Part shown: positions 4,149 to 11,579 of the stretch, one piece after another
Layout: every line of letters starts with the position of its first letter
Numbering within the stretch: position 1 is the first letter of the stretch
The notes under the pieces: model-generated
The model's input: only the letters and a program-made list of their open reading frames with translations
What the model was told of the DNA's origin: nothing
The model's database searches: none
Virus record (IMG/VR): IMGVR_UViG_3300037827_000273
Span: 1 to 36,472 of that record
Direction: 5' to 3' (one strand)
DNA length: 36,472 nt
Source of the DNA: a virus
Position numbers and translations under genes: made by a program

Positions 4149-4818
4149 CCAATCTCCCCTCTGTCGCTCCGGCCACCCGCTTGCCACTCCTGGTGGCTAC
4201 TGTCCCACTTGTGCAACTTGCTCACTTTGCAAAAGGCCACTTACCGCTACTGAGTATCACTGGACACTTGAGCACACACCTGAAAGCCAAGAGCCTACCT
4301 TTAGGCATCCCGGCTGTTTCTCGGAAATTGAACGCTTAACACTTGCAACCGAGGAAGTCTCAATTCCCCGCGCCCTGTTCGATAAACTCAATGCCTGCCG
4401 TTTGCTACTTGAGCCTTTAGAGGATCGCAACGTCAAGACAAATGAACAAGACGCAGATTTAAAAGTTCAGCGCTGGATTCACGAATCTGCCCAAACCAAA
4501 ACCTACGAAAAGCATTCTGAGTACCTCTACTTAGTTCTCCGGCGCATGGAAAGTGCGTGCGCCACTCTTAGCCTTGCAGTTTCTAAACAACGCCGAGTTA
4601 TCGAACAAGAACTAAGTGAGAAAGACAAACAAGCACATTTGGAAGCTCGGACCGCTGCTAAAGCCCACAGAGACTTAGCTCCCACAACCCACAAGAAAGT
4701 TGAGAAACGGAAACTAACTAAAGAGGAAAAGGCAGTGGCCGATCTGGTGGGTCTGGGGCTTTCAGAAGCGGATGCCCGCCAGTGCATCCAGAGAAACTCG
4801 AAAGGAACTGTGAACTAA
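4138..4818 (+). CDS. Hypothetical zinc-ribbon/coiled-coil protein, 226 aa
   Basis: The N-terminus is rich in paired cysteines and histidines (C9, H13, C22, C25, C28, C31, then H46 and H57 with C60), consistent with one or two zinc-binding knuckles. The remainder is mostly helical and charged, with a long lysine/alanine/glutamate helix around residues 150-200, ending in a small helical motif (EADARQCIQ). A DNA- or RNA-contacting role is plausible, but I recognise no named family. It starts at ATG 4138 inside the end of the previous gene. Confidence 0.65.
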   Translation: MENSQSPLCRSGHPLATPGGYCPTCATCSLCKRPLTATEYHWTLEHTPESQEPTFRHPGCFSEIERLTLATEEVSIPRALFDKLNACRLLLEPLEDRNVKTNEQDADLKVQRWIHESAQTKTYEKHSEYLYLVLRRMESACATLSLAVSKQRRVIEQELSEKDKQAHLEARTAAKAHRDLAPTTHKKVEKRKLTKEEKAVADLVGLGLSEADARQCIQRNSKGTVN

Positions 4819-4820
4819 TA

Positions 4821-5000
4821 ATGTTACATTTTGAATCTTTAGATGAACTTAAAACTACAATACCACAGTCAAGTGGACCATTCTGTTGTTTCGTCGATGG
4901 TTTCGGAGAAATTCAAGTAAACTCACATGAGGATATATTCGCAATAGCTGGAAAAATAGCTATGCGTTATAGCTATTTTTGGGAGTATACTAATGCCTAG
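4821..5000 (+). CDS. Hypothetical protein, 59 aa
   Basis: Begins at ATG 4821, two bases after the previous stop, and overlaps the helicase gene by eight bases. The product starts MLHFESLDELKTTIP and contains CCFVDGFGEIQVNSHEDIF, an alternating hydrophobic pattern suggesting a small beta-rich fold. No family recognised. An in-frame extension to 4782 would only run back into the previous gene, so the ATG is preferred. Confidence 0.6.
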   Translation: MLHFESLDELKTTIPQSSGPFCCFVDGFGEIQVNSHEDIFAIAGKIAMRYSYFWEYTNA

Positions 5001-6843
5001 ACTTCTCCAGCTTTGTCCCTCCTGCCAGCGGCCTCTGGAGTTAACCTCTGAGGAAACCTTCGGCTCTGAAATCCTCCAGTCTTTCAAATGTGGCCACTCT
5101 TTTGTAAAGTCTAAGTTAGAAGCTTCAGACCCAAACGCACTAGACTTCCTGAGTGTAGACGGCTCCAAACAGGCGCGTGAGTACCAAAAGACTGGAGTCC
5201 AATTCATCTTAGATTCTGACTTCGCTTGTGTTATTGGCGATCAGATGCGATTAGGTAAGACTCCCCAGAGCTTACTAGCTCTCAAGAATGCTTTTCGGCT
5301 CGGTCTAAAGAGCAAAGCTCTAGTCCTTGTCCGCGCGGCCAACATCTGGCAGTGGGTCAAAGAGTGCCACACTTGGGTAGATAACAAACCCAATTGTGTA
5401 TGGGTTTGCCAAGGTACCTCAGCTTGGATACCTCCCGGCTTTAGCATTTATCTAATGTCAATGGACACTTTCGGCCGCCACGGAGCCTGCGAACAAGCCG
5501 ATTGCAGGAATGGTAAGAAAGGCCATCCTTATCATGAAGAGGAGTGCAAGAAAACCGGCTGCAACTGCCAAGTTTGGAAAGGTAAGGCGCTTTCCGACGA
5601 ACTTCTAACAATGGGATTTGATGTAGTTGTAGTTGATGAAGCTCACAGCTTCAAGAACACTGGCTCCCAGCGGTCCAAATCCCTAACAGCTTTCCTCAAA
5701 AATATCGAGAGAAGTGAACTAGAGCAAGAACTAGACTTTACCTGTCCGTTCTGTAAGGCTAAAGGCACTGAAACTAAGTGGACGGACAAAGTTACAATTA
5801 AAATCGATGGAACTGAAGCAACCCAGAGAGTCTCAAAGACTTCCCACTGCCCCGCTTGTTTTGGACAAGTTCAGCAATCCGCCGCTGCCCACCTGAAAGT
5901 TTCCCGAAAGTGCGGCATTGTCATGCTAAGTGGAACTCTCATTGAGAACAACGCCGAGGAAAACTTTGTCCCTCTGAATTTGATAGACCCACAGCGATTC
6001 CCCTCCAAGGCACACTTCCAAAACCGCTGGCTAGACTACAGCGGCAAACGAATCAAACATTGGGAATTAGAGAACTTCCGCAAGGAAATAGCCCCCTACG
6101 TCTTACGACGTGTAAAGGAGGATGTCTATACCGATCTCCCAGAGCTAAATCGGCTATTCACAGTTATTGAAATAGAGGATGAGGCACTTAGAAAAGCCTA
6201 CAACAAAGTTCTAGACCGAATCGAAGCTTCCGCAGGACCCTCGGGCAGCTACTCCTTCTTTTCAAACATTGGAGAACTCCAACAACTTAGACAAATTTGT
6301 GGCCTTGCTAAAGTTAACTGGGTCTCTGACTACGCTGAGGAACTTCTGGCGGAAAGCGAGACAGGGAAACTAGCAATTGGAATTCACCACCACTCGGTTA
6401 GAGACAGACTAACTACAAACCTTGCCGCCTACAACCCTCTAGTTCTCAGTGGTGAGGACAACTCCACTCAGAAGTACCAAACGATGCAAAGGTTCAATAG
6501 TGACCCAAAGGCCCGTATCCTAATAGTGAACATGCTCGCTGGCGGTGTTGGCCTAGATCTCCACGAATGTGACAACGTTCTAGTTGTAGAACGGCAGTGG
6601 AACCGGGAAAAAGAGAAGCAATTCGAGTTCCGCTTCTACAATCCTGACAAAGGAATAAAAGAAAGACCAACAAACGTGGAGTACGTTCTAGCTGATAAAA
6701 CAGTGGACAAGTTCTTTCATGCTATGGGGATTGAAAAGGAAGCAAACGTGAATCCGCTTCTCTATGAAAAGACTTGGGAACTTGAGTCCGATCCCCGCAG
6801 TTTTCAACAACTGATGGAGGCCACCTGCGGATCGAGACTCTAG
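4993..6843 (+). CDS. SNF2-type superfamily 2 helicase with zinc-binding insertions
   Basis: A 616-aa ATP-dependent DNA translocase/helicase of the SNF2/DEAD-like class. Visible motifs: Walker A GDQMRLGKT (82-90; the usual form is GDEMGLGKT), motif II DEAH (215-218), motif III SGT (313-315), motif V MLAGGVGLDL (513-522) and motif VI around ERQWNREKEKQFEFR (533-547), where the usual QAxxRxxRxGQ is altered. Cysteine clusters occur at the N-terminus (C8, C11, C33, H35), in an insertion before motif II (C166, C171, C185, C190, C192), and between motifs II and III (C251, C254, C286, C289). Related phage proteins are thought to help replication, recombination or transcription remodelling; which applies here is not shown. 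It is the first large enzyme of the early operon. Confidence 0.9.
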   Translation: MPRLLQLCPSCQRPLELTSEETFGSEILQSFKCGHSFVKSKLEASDPNALDFLSVDGSKQAREYQKTGVQFILDSDFACVIGDQMRLGKTPQSLLALKNAFRLGLKSKALVLVRAANIWQWVKECHTWVDNKPNCVWVCQGTSAWIPPGFSIYLMSMDTFGRHGACEQADCRNGKKGHPYHEEECKKTGCNCQVWKGKALSDELLTMGFDVVVVDEAHSFKNTGSQRSKSLTAFLKNIERSELEQELDFTCPFCKAKGTETKWTDKVTIKIDGTEATQRVSKTSHCPACFGQVQQSAAAHLKVSRKCGIVMLSGTLIENNAEENFVPLNLIDPQRFPSKAHFQNRWLDYSGKRIKHWELENFRKEIAPYVLRRVKEDVYTDLPELNRLFTVIEIEDEALRKAYNKVLDRIEASAGPSGSYSFFSNIGELQQLRQICGLAKVNWVSDYAEELLAESETGKLAIGIHHHSVRDRLTTNLAAYNPLVLSGEDNSTQKYQTMQRFNSDPKARILIVNMLAGGVGLDLHECDNVLVVERQWNREKEKQFEFRFYNPDKGIKERPTNVEYVLADKTVDKFFHAMGIEKEANVNPLLYEKTWELESDPRSFQQLMEATCGSRL

Positions 6844-6852
6844 GGAGACTAA

Positions 6853-7116
6853 ATGTATCAATTAAAAACCACTGATTCTAGAGTACCCCGGTGGATGCAA
6901 CTAGCATTTCCAGAGGACGCTGCACAGACTGTAGAACTAGCTAAACTAGTAGTTCCAGTCTCATCAAAAGCTCAAGACGATTATCTAAAGTTTGAGCTAA
7001 CTAAACTTTCCTATGAGATTTGGAGACGAACTGGAAGAGTCCATAAGCTGAAGTTCCCACACTCCTGTCGCCCCTCTAAACTAGCCCGTATTACAGGTTA
7101 CAGAAAGGACCACTAA
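6853..7116 (+). CDS. Hypothetical protein, 87 aa
   Basis: A small soluble protein starting at ATG 6853 with AGGGAG in front, nine bases after the helicase gene. It is helical in the middle (TVELAKLVVPVSSKAQDDYL) and basic at the end (CRPSKLARITGYRKDH). No family recognised. The stop is followed directly by the next ATG, so it is probably co-translated with its neighbours. Confidence 0.65.
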   Translation: MYQLKTTDSRVPRWMQLAFPEDAAQTVELAKLVVPVSSKAQDDYLKFELTKLSYEIWRRTGRVHKLKFPHSCRPSKLARITGYRKDH

Positions 7117-7791
7117 ATGACACGTCGATCCTGTTTCACAGCACTTTTTGGATTTGCTGCCCCCATTGAAAGGCACTACCAGAAGAACAAACGGGTTCAC
7201 CACTCAGGAATCCAAATTTTCAAAGGTGTTCTGGAGTTACCAACTGAAGTAATCGAACACGCACTACAGAGTCCACTATTTCGCACCACACACCGGCATG
7301 AAGCTGTACGATTTAAGCTCCACGGCACAATTTTTCTTTTTAGAGAACTTGCAGAAACCACAACCTACGTAGGTGAAATAGTTCAGACACCTGAGGGTTC
7401 TCAGAGAGTTCATTTGTTTAAGGTAGCTTTTGTGGGATCTAAGCCTAAATTTGTTTTCACTTTTGCCCCTCAAGTACCCCTTTCCCACCTCCAGCCCGAA
7501 GATTATCCTCAAGCTGTCCCACTCGTTCCCCCGGTCGCCAGCGAGGATGTCGATTACGACGCCCCGGCGTATTCGCAATATTGCGATCCAAAATACGCCG
7601 AGCAACTCATGGATGAAGCTATGCCCGCACCGATCCTACCTCCAATGATCGTTCCGTCACCGAGTTGGGGCCCAAATGAGCTGCACACCAAGATCCAAGC
7701 GCAAGGGATGGGGAGGCCAGCGCAAGGGCGCCGACCTCAAGCCCCACTTTTACCTAATATGGAAGTTCCACAACCAAGCTGGAGATCTTAA
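7117..7791 (+). CDS. Hypothetical protein with repeated proline-rich motif, 224 aa
   Basis: The N-terminal two thirds looks like a compact beta-rich domain (VRFKLHGTIFLFRELAETT, VGEIVQTPEG, VFTFAPQVPL). The C-terminal third is proline-rich and probably disordered. It contains one short motif twice, PILPPMIVPSPSWG and PLLPNMEVPQPSWR, the second at the very end. Such repeats often act as peptide ligands for a partner protein; this is inference. The gene abuts its neighbours on both sides. No family recognised. Confidence 0.65.
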   Translation: MTRRSCFTALFGFAAPIERHYQKNKRVHHSGIQIFKGVLELPTEVIEHALQSPLFRTTHRHEAVRFKLHGTIFLFRELAETTTYVGEIVQTPEGSQRVHLFKVAFVGSKPKFVFTFAPQVPLSHLQPEDYPQAVPLVPPVASEDVDYDAPAYSQYCDPKYAEQLMDEAMPAPILPPMIVPSPSWGPNELHTKIQAQGMGRPAQGRRPQAPLLPNMEVPQPSWRS

Positions 7792-8169
7792 ATGGAAGCA
7801 ATTCAGCGAAGCCCAACTTCTAACACCTTCTGTGTCCCTGCCGCTCTGGCCGCTCTGCTAGACTGTCACGTGGATTTAGCAGAAGCCCTTCTAAAAGAGG
7901 AACTAGGGGATCAACCAATTACAGGTATCTACTACCCACTAATCTTCAAAATCCTCCGCCGTGTAGACCCAACCTTCCGCTGGACTGAAGTCTCTCAGAC
8001 TTACAGGCAAACCCACAACGAAATCTACCTACTTTACTTTGATGGTCATGTCGGAGTTGTGAAGGATAAGTGCTACTTTGACAACCAACAACCAAATGGT
8101 AAACCGATGACTGAACATCCCTACAGTAAGAAGATTCGACAGATCTTTAAGATTTGGAAAACCACTTAA
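7792..8169 (+). CDS. Papain-like/C39-like cysteine protease-fold protein (putative)
   Basis: The 125-aa sequence has the layout of minimal papain-like peptidases. Cys14 sits at the start of a helix (TFCVPAALAALL), preceded by polar residues that can form the oxyanion hole. His86 lies in GHVGVV and an Asp97/Asn98 pair in YFDN, giving a plausible Cys-His-Asp/Asn triad in the usual order and spacing. Short phage proteins with this pattern occur and are annotated as cysteine proteases of unknown substrate. There is no signal peptide, so action would be cytoplasmic: processing of a phage protein or attack on a host protein are both possible. The fold call is my reading of motifs. Confidence 0.5.
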   Translation: MEAIQRSPTSNTFCVPAALAALLDCHVDLAEALLKEELGDQPITGIYYPLIFKILRRVDPTFRWTEVSQTYRQTHNEIYLLYFDGHVGVVKDKCYFDNQQPNGKPMTEHPYSKKIRQIFKIWKTT

Positions 8170-8286
8170 ATGCTTCAAGACTTCTCCGACTCCAAGTTAC
8201 CGCCAGGTAAACTTGAAGAGTGGACAATCGCCGCATTGTCCCTAGTTTGGTTTCTACTTCAACTTAAAGGATGGCTCCGGCTATGA
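8170..8286 (+). CDS. Single-pass membrane microprotein, 38 aa
   Basis: ATG 8170 follows the previous stop without a gap and the stop overlaps the next ATG as ATGA at 8283. The product has a hydrophilic N-terminus (MLQDFSDSKLPPGKLEEW) and one hydrophobic segment (TIAALSLVWFLLQL) ending in basic residues. A small membrane-inserted early protein is likely; function unknown. Confidence 0.5.
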   Translation: MLQDFSDSKLPPGKLEEWTIAALSLVWFLLQLKGWLRL

Positions 8287-8483
8287 ACACACCACAAGAA
8301 TTTAAAATCTACATTCAAGAACTCTCAGACTCAGAACTCTTAGTTGTTCTTGAAACACTCCAAGAGTTCAAAGCAATTTTAGCTAAACAACAAGAACTTC
8401 TGATAAGAGAGATTGAGGAAAGGGGACAATTTAGAAACTTTGAACTTTCCCCTTTAGAAGTACAGAGGTTAGAAAATGCTTGA
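8283..8483 (+). CDS. Hypothetical helical protein, 66 aa
   Basis: I place the start at ATG 8283, coupled by ATGA to the preceding microprotein. An in-frame ATG at 8271 would leave the AAAGGA element touching the start codon. The product begins MNTPQEFKIYIQELSD and is almost entirely charged helix, probably a coiled coil (FKAILAKQQELLIREIEERG). No family recognised. Confidence 0.6.
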   Translation: MNTPQEFKIYIQELSDSELLVVLETLQEFKAILAKQQELLIREIEERGQFRNFELSPLEVQRLENA

Positions 8484-8586
8484 AAGACCCCCCTCAAACT
8501 CAGATTTAGTTTTTTGGATTAAATTTATAATTGGCTATGCAATAATCTTCCCACTAGGTTGTTGGTTAGGACTTTGGCATGTCTAA
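8476..8586 (+). CDS. Single-pass membrane microprotein, 36 aa
   Basis: Begins at ATG 8476 inside the end of the previous gene and overlaps the nuclease gene by eight bases. After a short polar start (MLERPPSNSD) it is one hydrophobic stretch (LVFWIKFIIGYAIIFPLGCW). It is the second tiny membrane protein within 420 bases. Function unknown. Confidence 0.5.
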   Translation: MLERPPSNSDLVFWIKFIIGYAIIFPLGCWLGLWHV

Positions 8587-9541
8587 AACAATTCTTATTC
8601 TTGACTCAAGTCAGATTTCAACATTCCTTGACTGTCCAACCATGTGGCAACTAGGCTACCAGGAAAGACTCCAGCCCGCTGCGGCTAAGGAAAACGTTCC
8701 TATGGATATGGGAACTTATGGACATAAGCTACTTGAGATCATTTACAAAGAACGGGCTAAAGGAAACAGCGCTGGTGCTTTAGACTGTGCTTTCTCTTAC
8801 AACATCGACAGGGAAACTTGTCGCTGCTCTCACGGGGCGGAGCGACACGGAGAAAGTTTTACTAAACCGTGTCTTTCGGTAGGTTGTGGCTGTATGGAAT
8901 TTCAGCCTATCGAATTCCCCCTATCTGAACCTGACCGCGCCTTTGTCCGCCAGCGGGTCCAAGAGTACACATTTGTAGAAGGCTCCTCAATTCCAGAACT
9001 TGTCCCCCACTCCCCAGACCACGTTGAAGTAGGATTCAGCGAAAAAATCTATGGAGACTCAGAGAGACTCTACATTCTTGAAGGTAGGATTGATCTCCTG
9101 GGACAAATTGCAGGAAATGTTACAAATGGATGGGCTGACCATAAGTTTCAGAGTCGGGAAAGAGACCTTTATCTTAAGTCTATCCAATTTAGAAACTACG
9201 CAATGGTTACAAAGCTCCCCATCGGGGTTGTCAACTATATCCGATTTGCAAAGAAAATCGAGAAAGACAAAACCTTCAAGCGGGCTGTAATTTCCTTCTC
9301 CCGTCTTGAGATGGAAGCCTGGCGGCAGGAGCTTCTGGCTATCTTTCATAGAGTTGAACAATTTTTAAAATATCCTGAGACAATGAGTTCTGTAGAAGTT
9401 CGCAATTGGGCCGCCTGCTCGGGCCGCTTCGGCTACCCCTGTGAATTTACACCTCTTTGCGAAGAGTGGAACAACCCACCGCTGGTACAATTGAAAAAAG
9501 AAGCTGAATTCAAAAAGAAAGCAGAGTGGAGGCCGTGGTAG
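8579..9541 (+). CDS. PD-(D/E)XK nuclease, RecB/Cas4-like with iron-sulfur cysteines
   Basis: A 320-aa exonuclease-like protein. Motifs in order: an N-terminal cysteine in STFLDCPTMW (C19), H49 in GTYGHKLLE, the GRID motif with D172, the catalytic D187-x-K189 in WADHKFQS, then C280, C288 and C294. One early and three late cysteines is the pattern that binds a 4Fe-4S cluster in Cas4, AddB and related nucleases. An unusual insertion at about 79-105 adds C81, C83, C98, C103 and C105, perhaps a second metal site. The likely role is 5'-end resection of DNA with the Sak4-like and SSB-like proteins of the same operon. The start is ATG 8579, overlapping the previous gene. Confidence 0.85.
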   Translation: MSKTILILDSSQISTFLDCPTMWQLGYQERLQPAAAKENVPMDMGTYGHKLLEIIYKERAKGNSAGALDCAFSYNIDRETCRCSHGAERHGESFTKPCLSVGCGCMEFQPIEFPLSEPDRAFVRQRVQEYTFVEGSSIPELVPHSPDHVEVGFSEKIYGDSERLYILEGRIDLLGQIAGNVTNGWADHKFQSRERDLYLKSIQFRNYAMVTKLPIGVVNYIRFAKKIEKDKTFKRAVISFSRLEMEAWRQELLAIFHRVEQFLKYPETMSSVEVRNWAACSGRFGYPCEFTPLCEEWNNPPLVQLKKEAEFKKKAEWRPW

Positions 9542-9772
9542 ATGCCTAAACTACAAATTGAAATAGATACAGATAAACTTGAGCTTCTTGAAGTCTATCA
9601 AGAGTTCTCAGATGCCGTAGCGGTATCCAGAGTCTATGAACTTGGCTTATATACTATTTGTATAGCTAATGAAGATTCAACAGTCTACTTAGTTTTACCG
9701 CTCCCAGAAGGTTACGACGGGGATTTATATTTTAAGTGGGGCTGCTACGAACTTAAGGAGACAGATGTCTAA
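9542..9772 (+). CDS. Hypothetical protein, 76 aa
   Basis: An acidic, beta-rich small protein (LQIEIDTDKLELLEVY, YTICIANEDSTVYLVLPLPE) starting directly after the nuclease stop and overlapping the next gene by eight bases. No cysteine motif and no membrane segment. No family recognised. Confidence 0.6.
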   Translation: MPKLQIEIDTDKLELLEVYQEFSDAVAVSRVYELGLYTICIANEDSTVYLVLPLPEGYDGDLYFKWGCYELKETDV

Positions 9773-10064
9773 AAGTTTGAATCACGTTCATACCTACGTC
9801 CGCTGGAAACCCGCCTTTGGCGAAATGCACTACCGCTGCGATCATCCAGATTGTATGCACCACGCCCCCACAAGTCTCTTAAGGGGTAAGAAGTCAATCT
9901 GTGCAGTTTGCAAGGAAAAAGAACTAATTCTAAAAAGTTCAGACTTCAAACTTGCCCGCCCCCGCTGTGAGGACTGCTCAGAAACTGCGGAAGCTGTGGC
10001 TCGTCGAGAGTTCGCAGCTATTGCACATCAATTTGTGACAGACCCAGAGGAGGACCAGCAGTGA
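9765..10064 (+). CDS. Zinc-ribbon protein, 99 aa
   Basis: Contains HYRCDHPDCMHH, SICAVCKEKE and RPRCEDCSE, that is three Cys pairs with histidines, an arrangement expected to bind zinc. Similar short phage proteins that begin with a His-x-His/Trp pattern and an RCxxPxC knuckle are common. Their role is unknown; recognising a host factor or nucleic acid is possible. The end overlaps the next GTG start. Confidence 0.65.
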   Translation: MSKSLNHVHTYVRWKPAFGEMHYRCDHPDCMHHAPTSLLRGKKSICAVCKEKELILKSSDFKLARPRCEDCSETAEAVARREFAAIAHQFVTDPEEDQQ

Positions 10065-10339
10065 AAGAAGAAGGAATAATTCCACCAGGCCCGCCCAGAA
10101 GTCACGTAAGAGTTTTTCTTTATATCCAGAGATTGCGTAGAGGACCAACAGTGAAACCTAGACTACCTAGAAATGGCCCTGGAGAACTCCAAGTAGGCTT
10201 AAATGACCAAGGTACTGAAATTATTATAAACTTACCTAAAGATATGACAGGGCATATAGTTTTCTCACTTCCTCAGGCCGCAAACCTTGCTAAAATTCTT
10301 ATGAAGAAAATTAAAGAGGTTACCGAAAATGAAAGATAA
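10061..10339 (+). CDS. Hypothetical protein, 92 aa
   Basis: Starts at GTG 10061, coupled as GTGA to the zinc-ribbon gene. The N-terminus is basic and proline-rich (GIIPPGPPRSHVRVFLY, TVKPRLPRNG). The C-terminus forms a beta-alpha unit (TEIIINLPKDMTGHIVFSLP, then a basic helix LAKILMKKIKEV). No family recognised. Confidence 0.6.
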   Translation: MKEEGIIPPGPPRSHVRVFLYIQRLRRGPTVKPRLPRNGPGELQVGLNDQGTEIIINLPKDMTGHIVFSLPQAANLAKILMKKIKEVTENER

Positions 10340-10595
10340 ACTAGTCATCATCGCAACCATCCAATATTGCATTGAAAATATGAAGTCTATCCTCTTCGAT
10401 GCAGGACGGGGAAACCAATCTATGGAAAAGCGGGGCGCACTTAAGACTCTTGGTCTAGTCCTAATAGAGATGCACTATGCAATAACTGGAAACCATTGGC
10501 AGGGCAGCCCTAAAGACCTTAGCCTTTGGATGCTCCGCTACTGTAAGCAGGAGGCGGATGCACTTGGGAAGCCTGATTTGGTGGTGATACAGTGA
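10329..10595 (+). CDS. Hypothetical protein, 88 aa
   Basis: An all-helical small protein (LVIIATIQYCIENMKSI, KTLGLVLIEMHYAITG, LSLWMLRYCKQEADALG) starting at ATG 10329, which overlaps the previous gene by 11 bases. It ends coupled to a GTG. No family recognised. Confidence 0.6.
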   Translation: MKDKLVIIATIQYCIENMKSILFDAGRGNQSMEKRGALKTLGLVLIEMHYAITGNHWQGSPKDLSLWMLRYCKQEADALGKPDLVVIQ

Positions 10596-10717
10596 TAATC
10601 TATAAACTTTTAGTTAATATTTACTGTTTGTTTTCAAGACGTGCAAGAAAAATTCGTTTACATGCACTCAACTATTCAGCAAGCTATAGAACAATTTGGA
10701 TAAATCTTGTTAAATGA
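10592..10717 (+). CDS. Hypothetical microprotein, 41 aa
   Basis: GTG 10592 overlaps the previous stop as GTGA, and its own stop overlaps the next start as ATGA. The product begins MIIYKLLVNIYCLFSRRARK: a short hydrophobic start followed by a basic cluster. The sequence is more AT-rich than its neighbours. First of a run of five very small linked genes. Confidence 0.4.
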   Translation: MIIYKLLVNIYCLFSRRARKIRLHALNYSASYRTIWINLVK

Positions 10718-10866
10718 ACAATGCTCAAATTAGAATTATAATGCAAGTTTTGTGGTGGTTACTTTTTAGATCACTAAATGGAACAGGTTTTTTTTATGTT
10801 GAGAGAAAAGAAGAAAAAGAGCTACTTTCAAATTTAAATCATGAAATTCAGAGGTTAATGCCGTGA
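10714..10866 (+). CDS. Hypothetical microprotein, 50 aa
   Basis: ATG 10714, coupled as ATGA to the preceding microprotein and ending coupled to a GTG. It has a short hydrophobic patch (IIMQVLWWLLF) and an acidic C-terminal helix (EEKELLSNLNHEIQRL). AT-rich. Function unknown. Confidence 0.45.
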   Translation: MNNAQIRIIMQVLWWLLFRSLNGTGFFYVERKEEKELLSNLNHEIQRLMP

Positions 10867-11042
10867 ACTACACAATCCTAGCAATGAAGAAGTATGGCGG
10901 AAGCTTTATTAAAGCTCTGGCTGCCGTTCTGGAAGTCGCTGATGACTCAAATATAGTTAAGATAATTAATACTTGGCCAGTTGAGTACGAACGGTATCAA
11001 AAACTTGGTAGACAGTTATTTGAAAGTGAAAAAACTCAATGA
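10863..11042 (+). CDS. Hypothetical protein, 59 aa
   Basis: GTG 10863, coupled to the gene before and after (GTGA, ATGA). The product contains FIKALAAVLEVADDSNIVKI and NTWPVEYERYQKLGR. This resembles a widespread kind of tiny phage protein with the pattern F-x-x-A-x-A-x-x-x-A-D-x-x-N followed by an aromatic-rich helix. Role unknown. Confidence 0.55.
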   Translation: MNYTILAMKKYGGSFIKALAAVLEVADDSNIVKIINTWPVEYERYQKLGRQLFESEKTQ

Positions 11043-11194
11043 TCCTCTACGATACAGCCCCTACCTCTCTTGTAGTTGAACAGTACATCCTTAAACTTCT
11101 TGGATTTTATAAACGCCTTCAAGACGCTAAAGACGAGAAGAGTCCAGGAGAGAATATTTACAAGATAACTATTGAAGTTGAGGAGTTGGACTAA
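11039..11194 (+). CDS. Hypothetical protein, 51 aa
   Basis: ATG 11039, coupled to the preceding gene as ATGA. The product begins MILYDTAPTSLVVEQY and ends with the acidic strand KITIEVEELD. It is probably a small alpha-beta protein. No family recognised. Confidence 0.45.
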   Translation: MILYDTAPTSLVVEQYILKLLGFYKRLQDAKDEKSPGENIYKITIEVEELD

Positions 11195-11196
11195 CT

Positions 11197-11373
11197 GTGG
11201 CCACACCTAAACAAATCTCCTACGCTGAAGTTCTACTTAACGAAGCAGGAATTGATTCACACAGTAAAGTGAAAGACTTTCTTCAACTTAGATTTAAAAA
11301 GTCTTTTGTAACTGATTTAACGAGTTCAGAGTGCTCTCAACTGATTAGGGAACTTCTGGGAGAAGACGACTAA
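11197..11373 (+). CDS. Hypothetical protein, 58 aa
   Basis: GTG 11197, two bases after the previous stop. Two helices are likely (ISYAEVLLNEAGI, SECSQLIRELLGEDD) around a basic centre (LQLRFKKSF). The stop precedes the next ATG by two bases. No family recognised. Confidence 0.45.
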   Translation: MATPKQISYAEVLLNEAGIDSHSKVKDFLQLRFKKSFVTDLTSSECSQLIRELLGEDD

Positions 11374-11375
11374 CC

Positions 11376-11579
11376 ATGCCATCTGACGCCTCTCTTGAAG
11401 AAATTAAAGAAAATGCACTTAAGATCCTTAGTGAAAAAGGCTTCGACGGAATGGATGAAGCAGTGGCTTACATGATAAAAAATTGGAAGATGAATGAAAT
11501 CCTTATGGATATTGGAATTTTAAGAGTTGAAAACTTGGATTTAATTGGCGTAACTGAGTGGATTAAAGGATTTAAATAG
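11376..11579 (+). CDS. Hypothetical protein, 67 aa
   Basis: A soluble helical protein (SLEEIKENALKILSEKGFDG, EAVAYMIKNWKMNEILMDIG) ending directly before the Sak4-like ATPase gene. Its opening MPSDAS resembles the MPSAAS opening of that next gene, perhaps by local duplication of the start region. No family recognised. Confidence 0.55.
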   Translation: MPSDASLEEIKENALKILSEKGFDGMDEAVAYMIKNWKMNEILMDIGILRVENLDLIGVTEWIKGFK

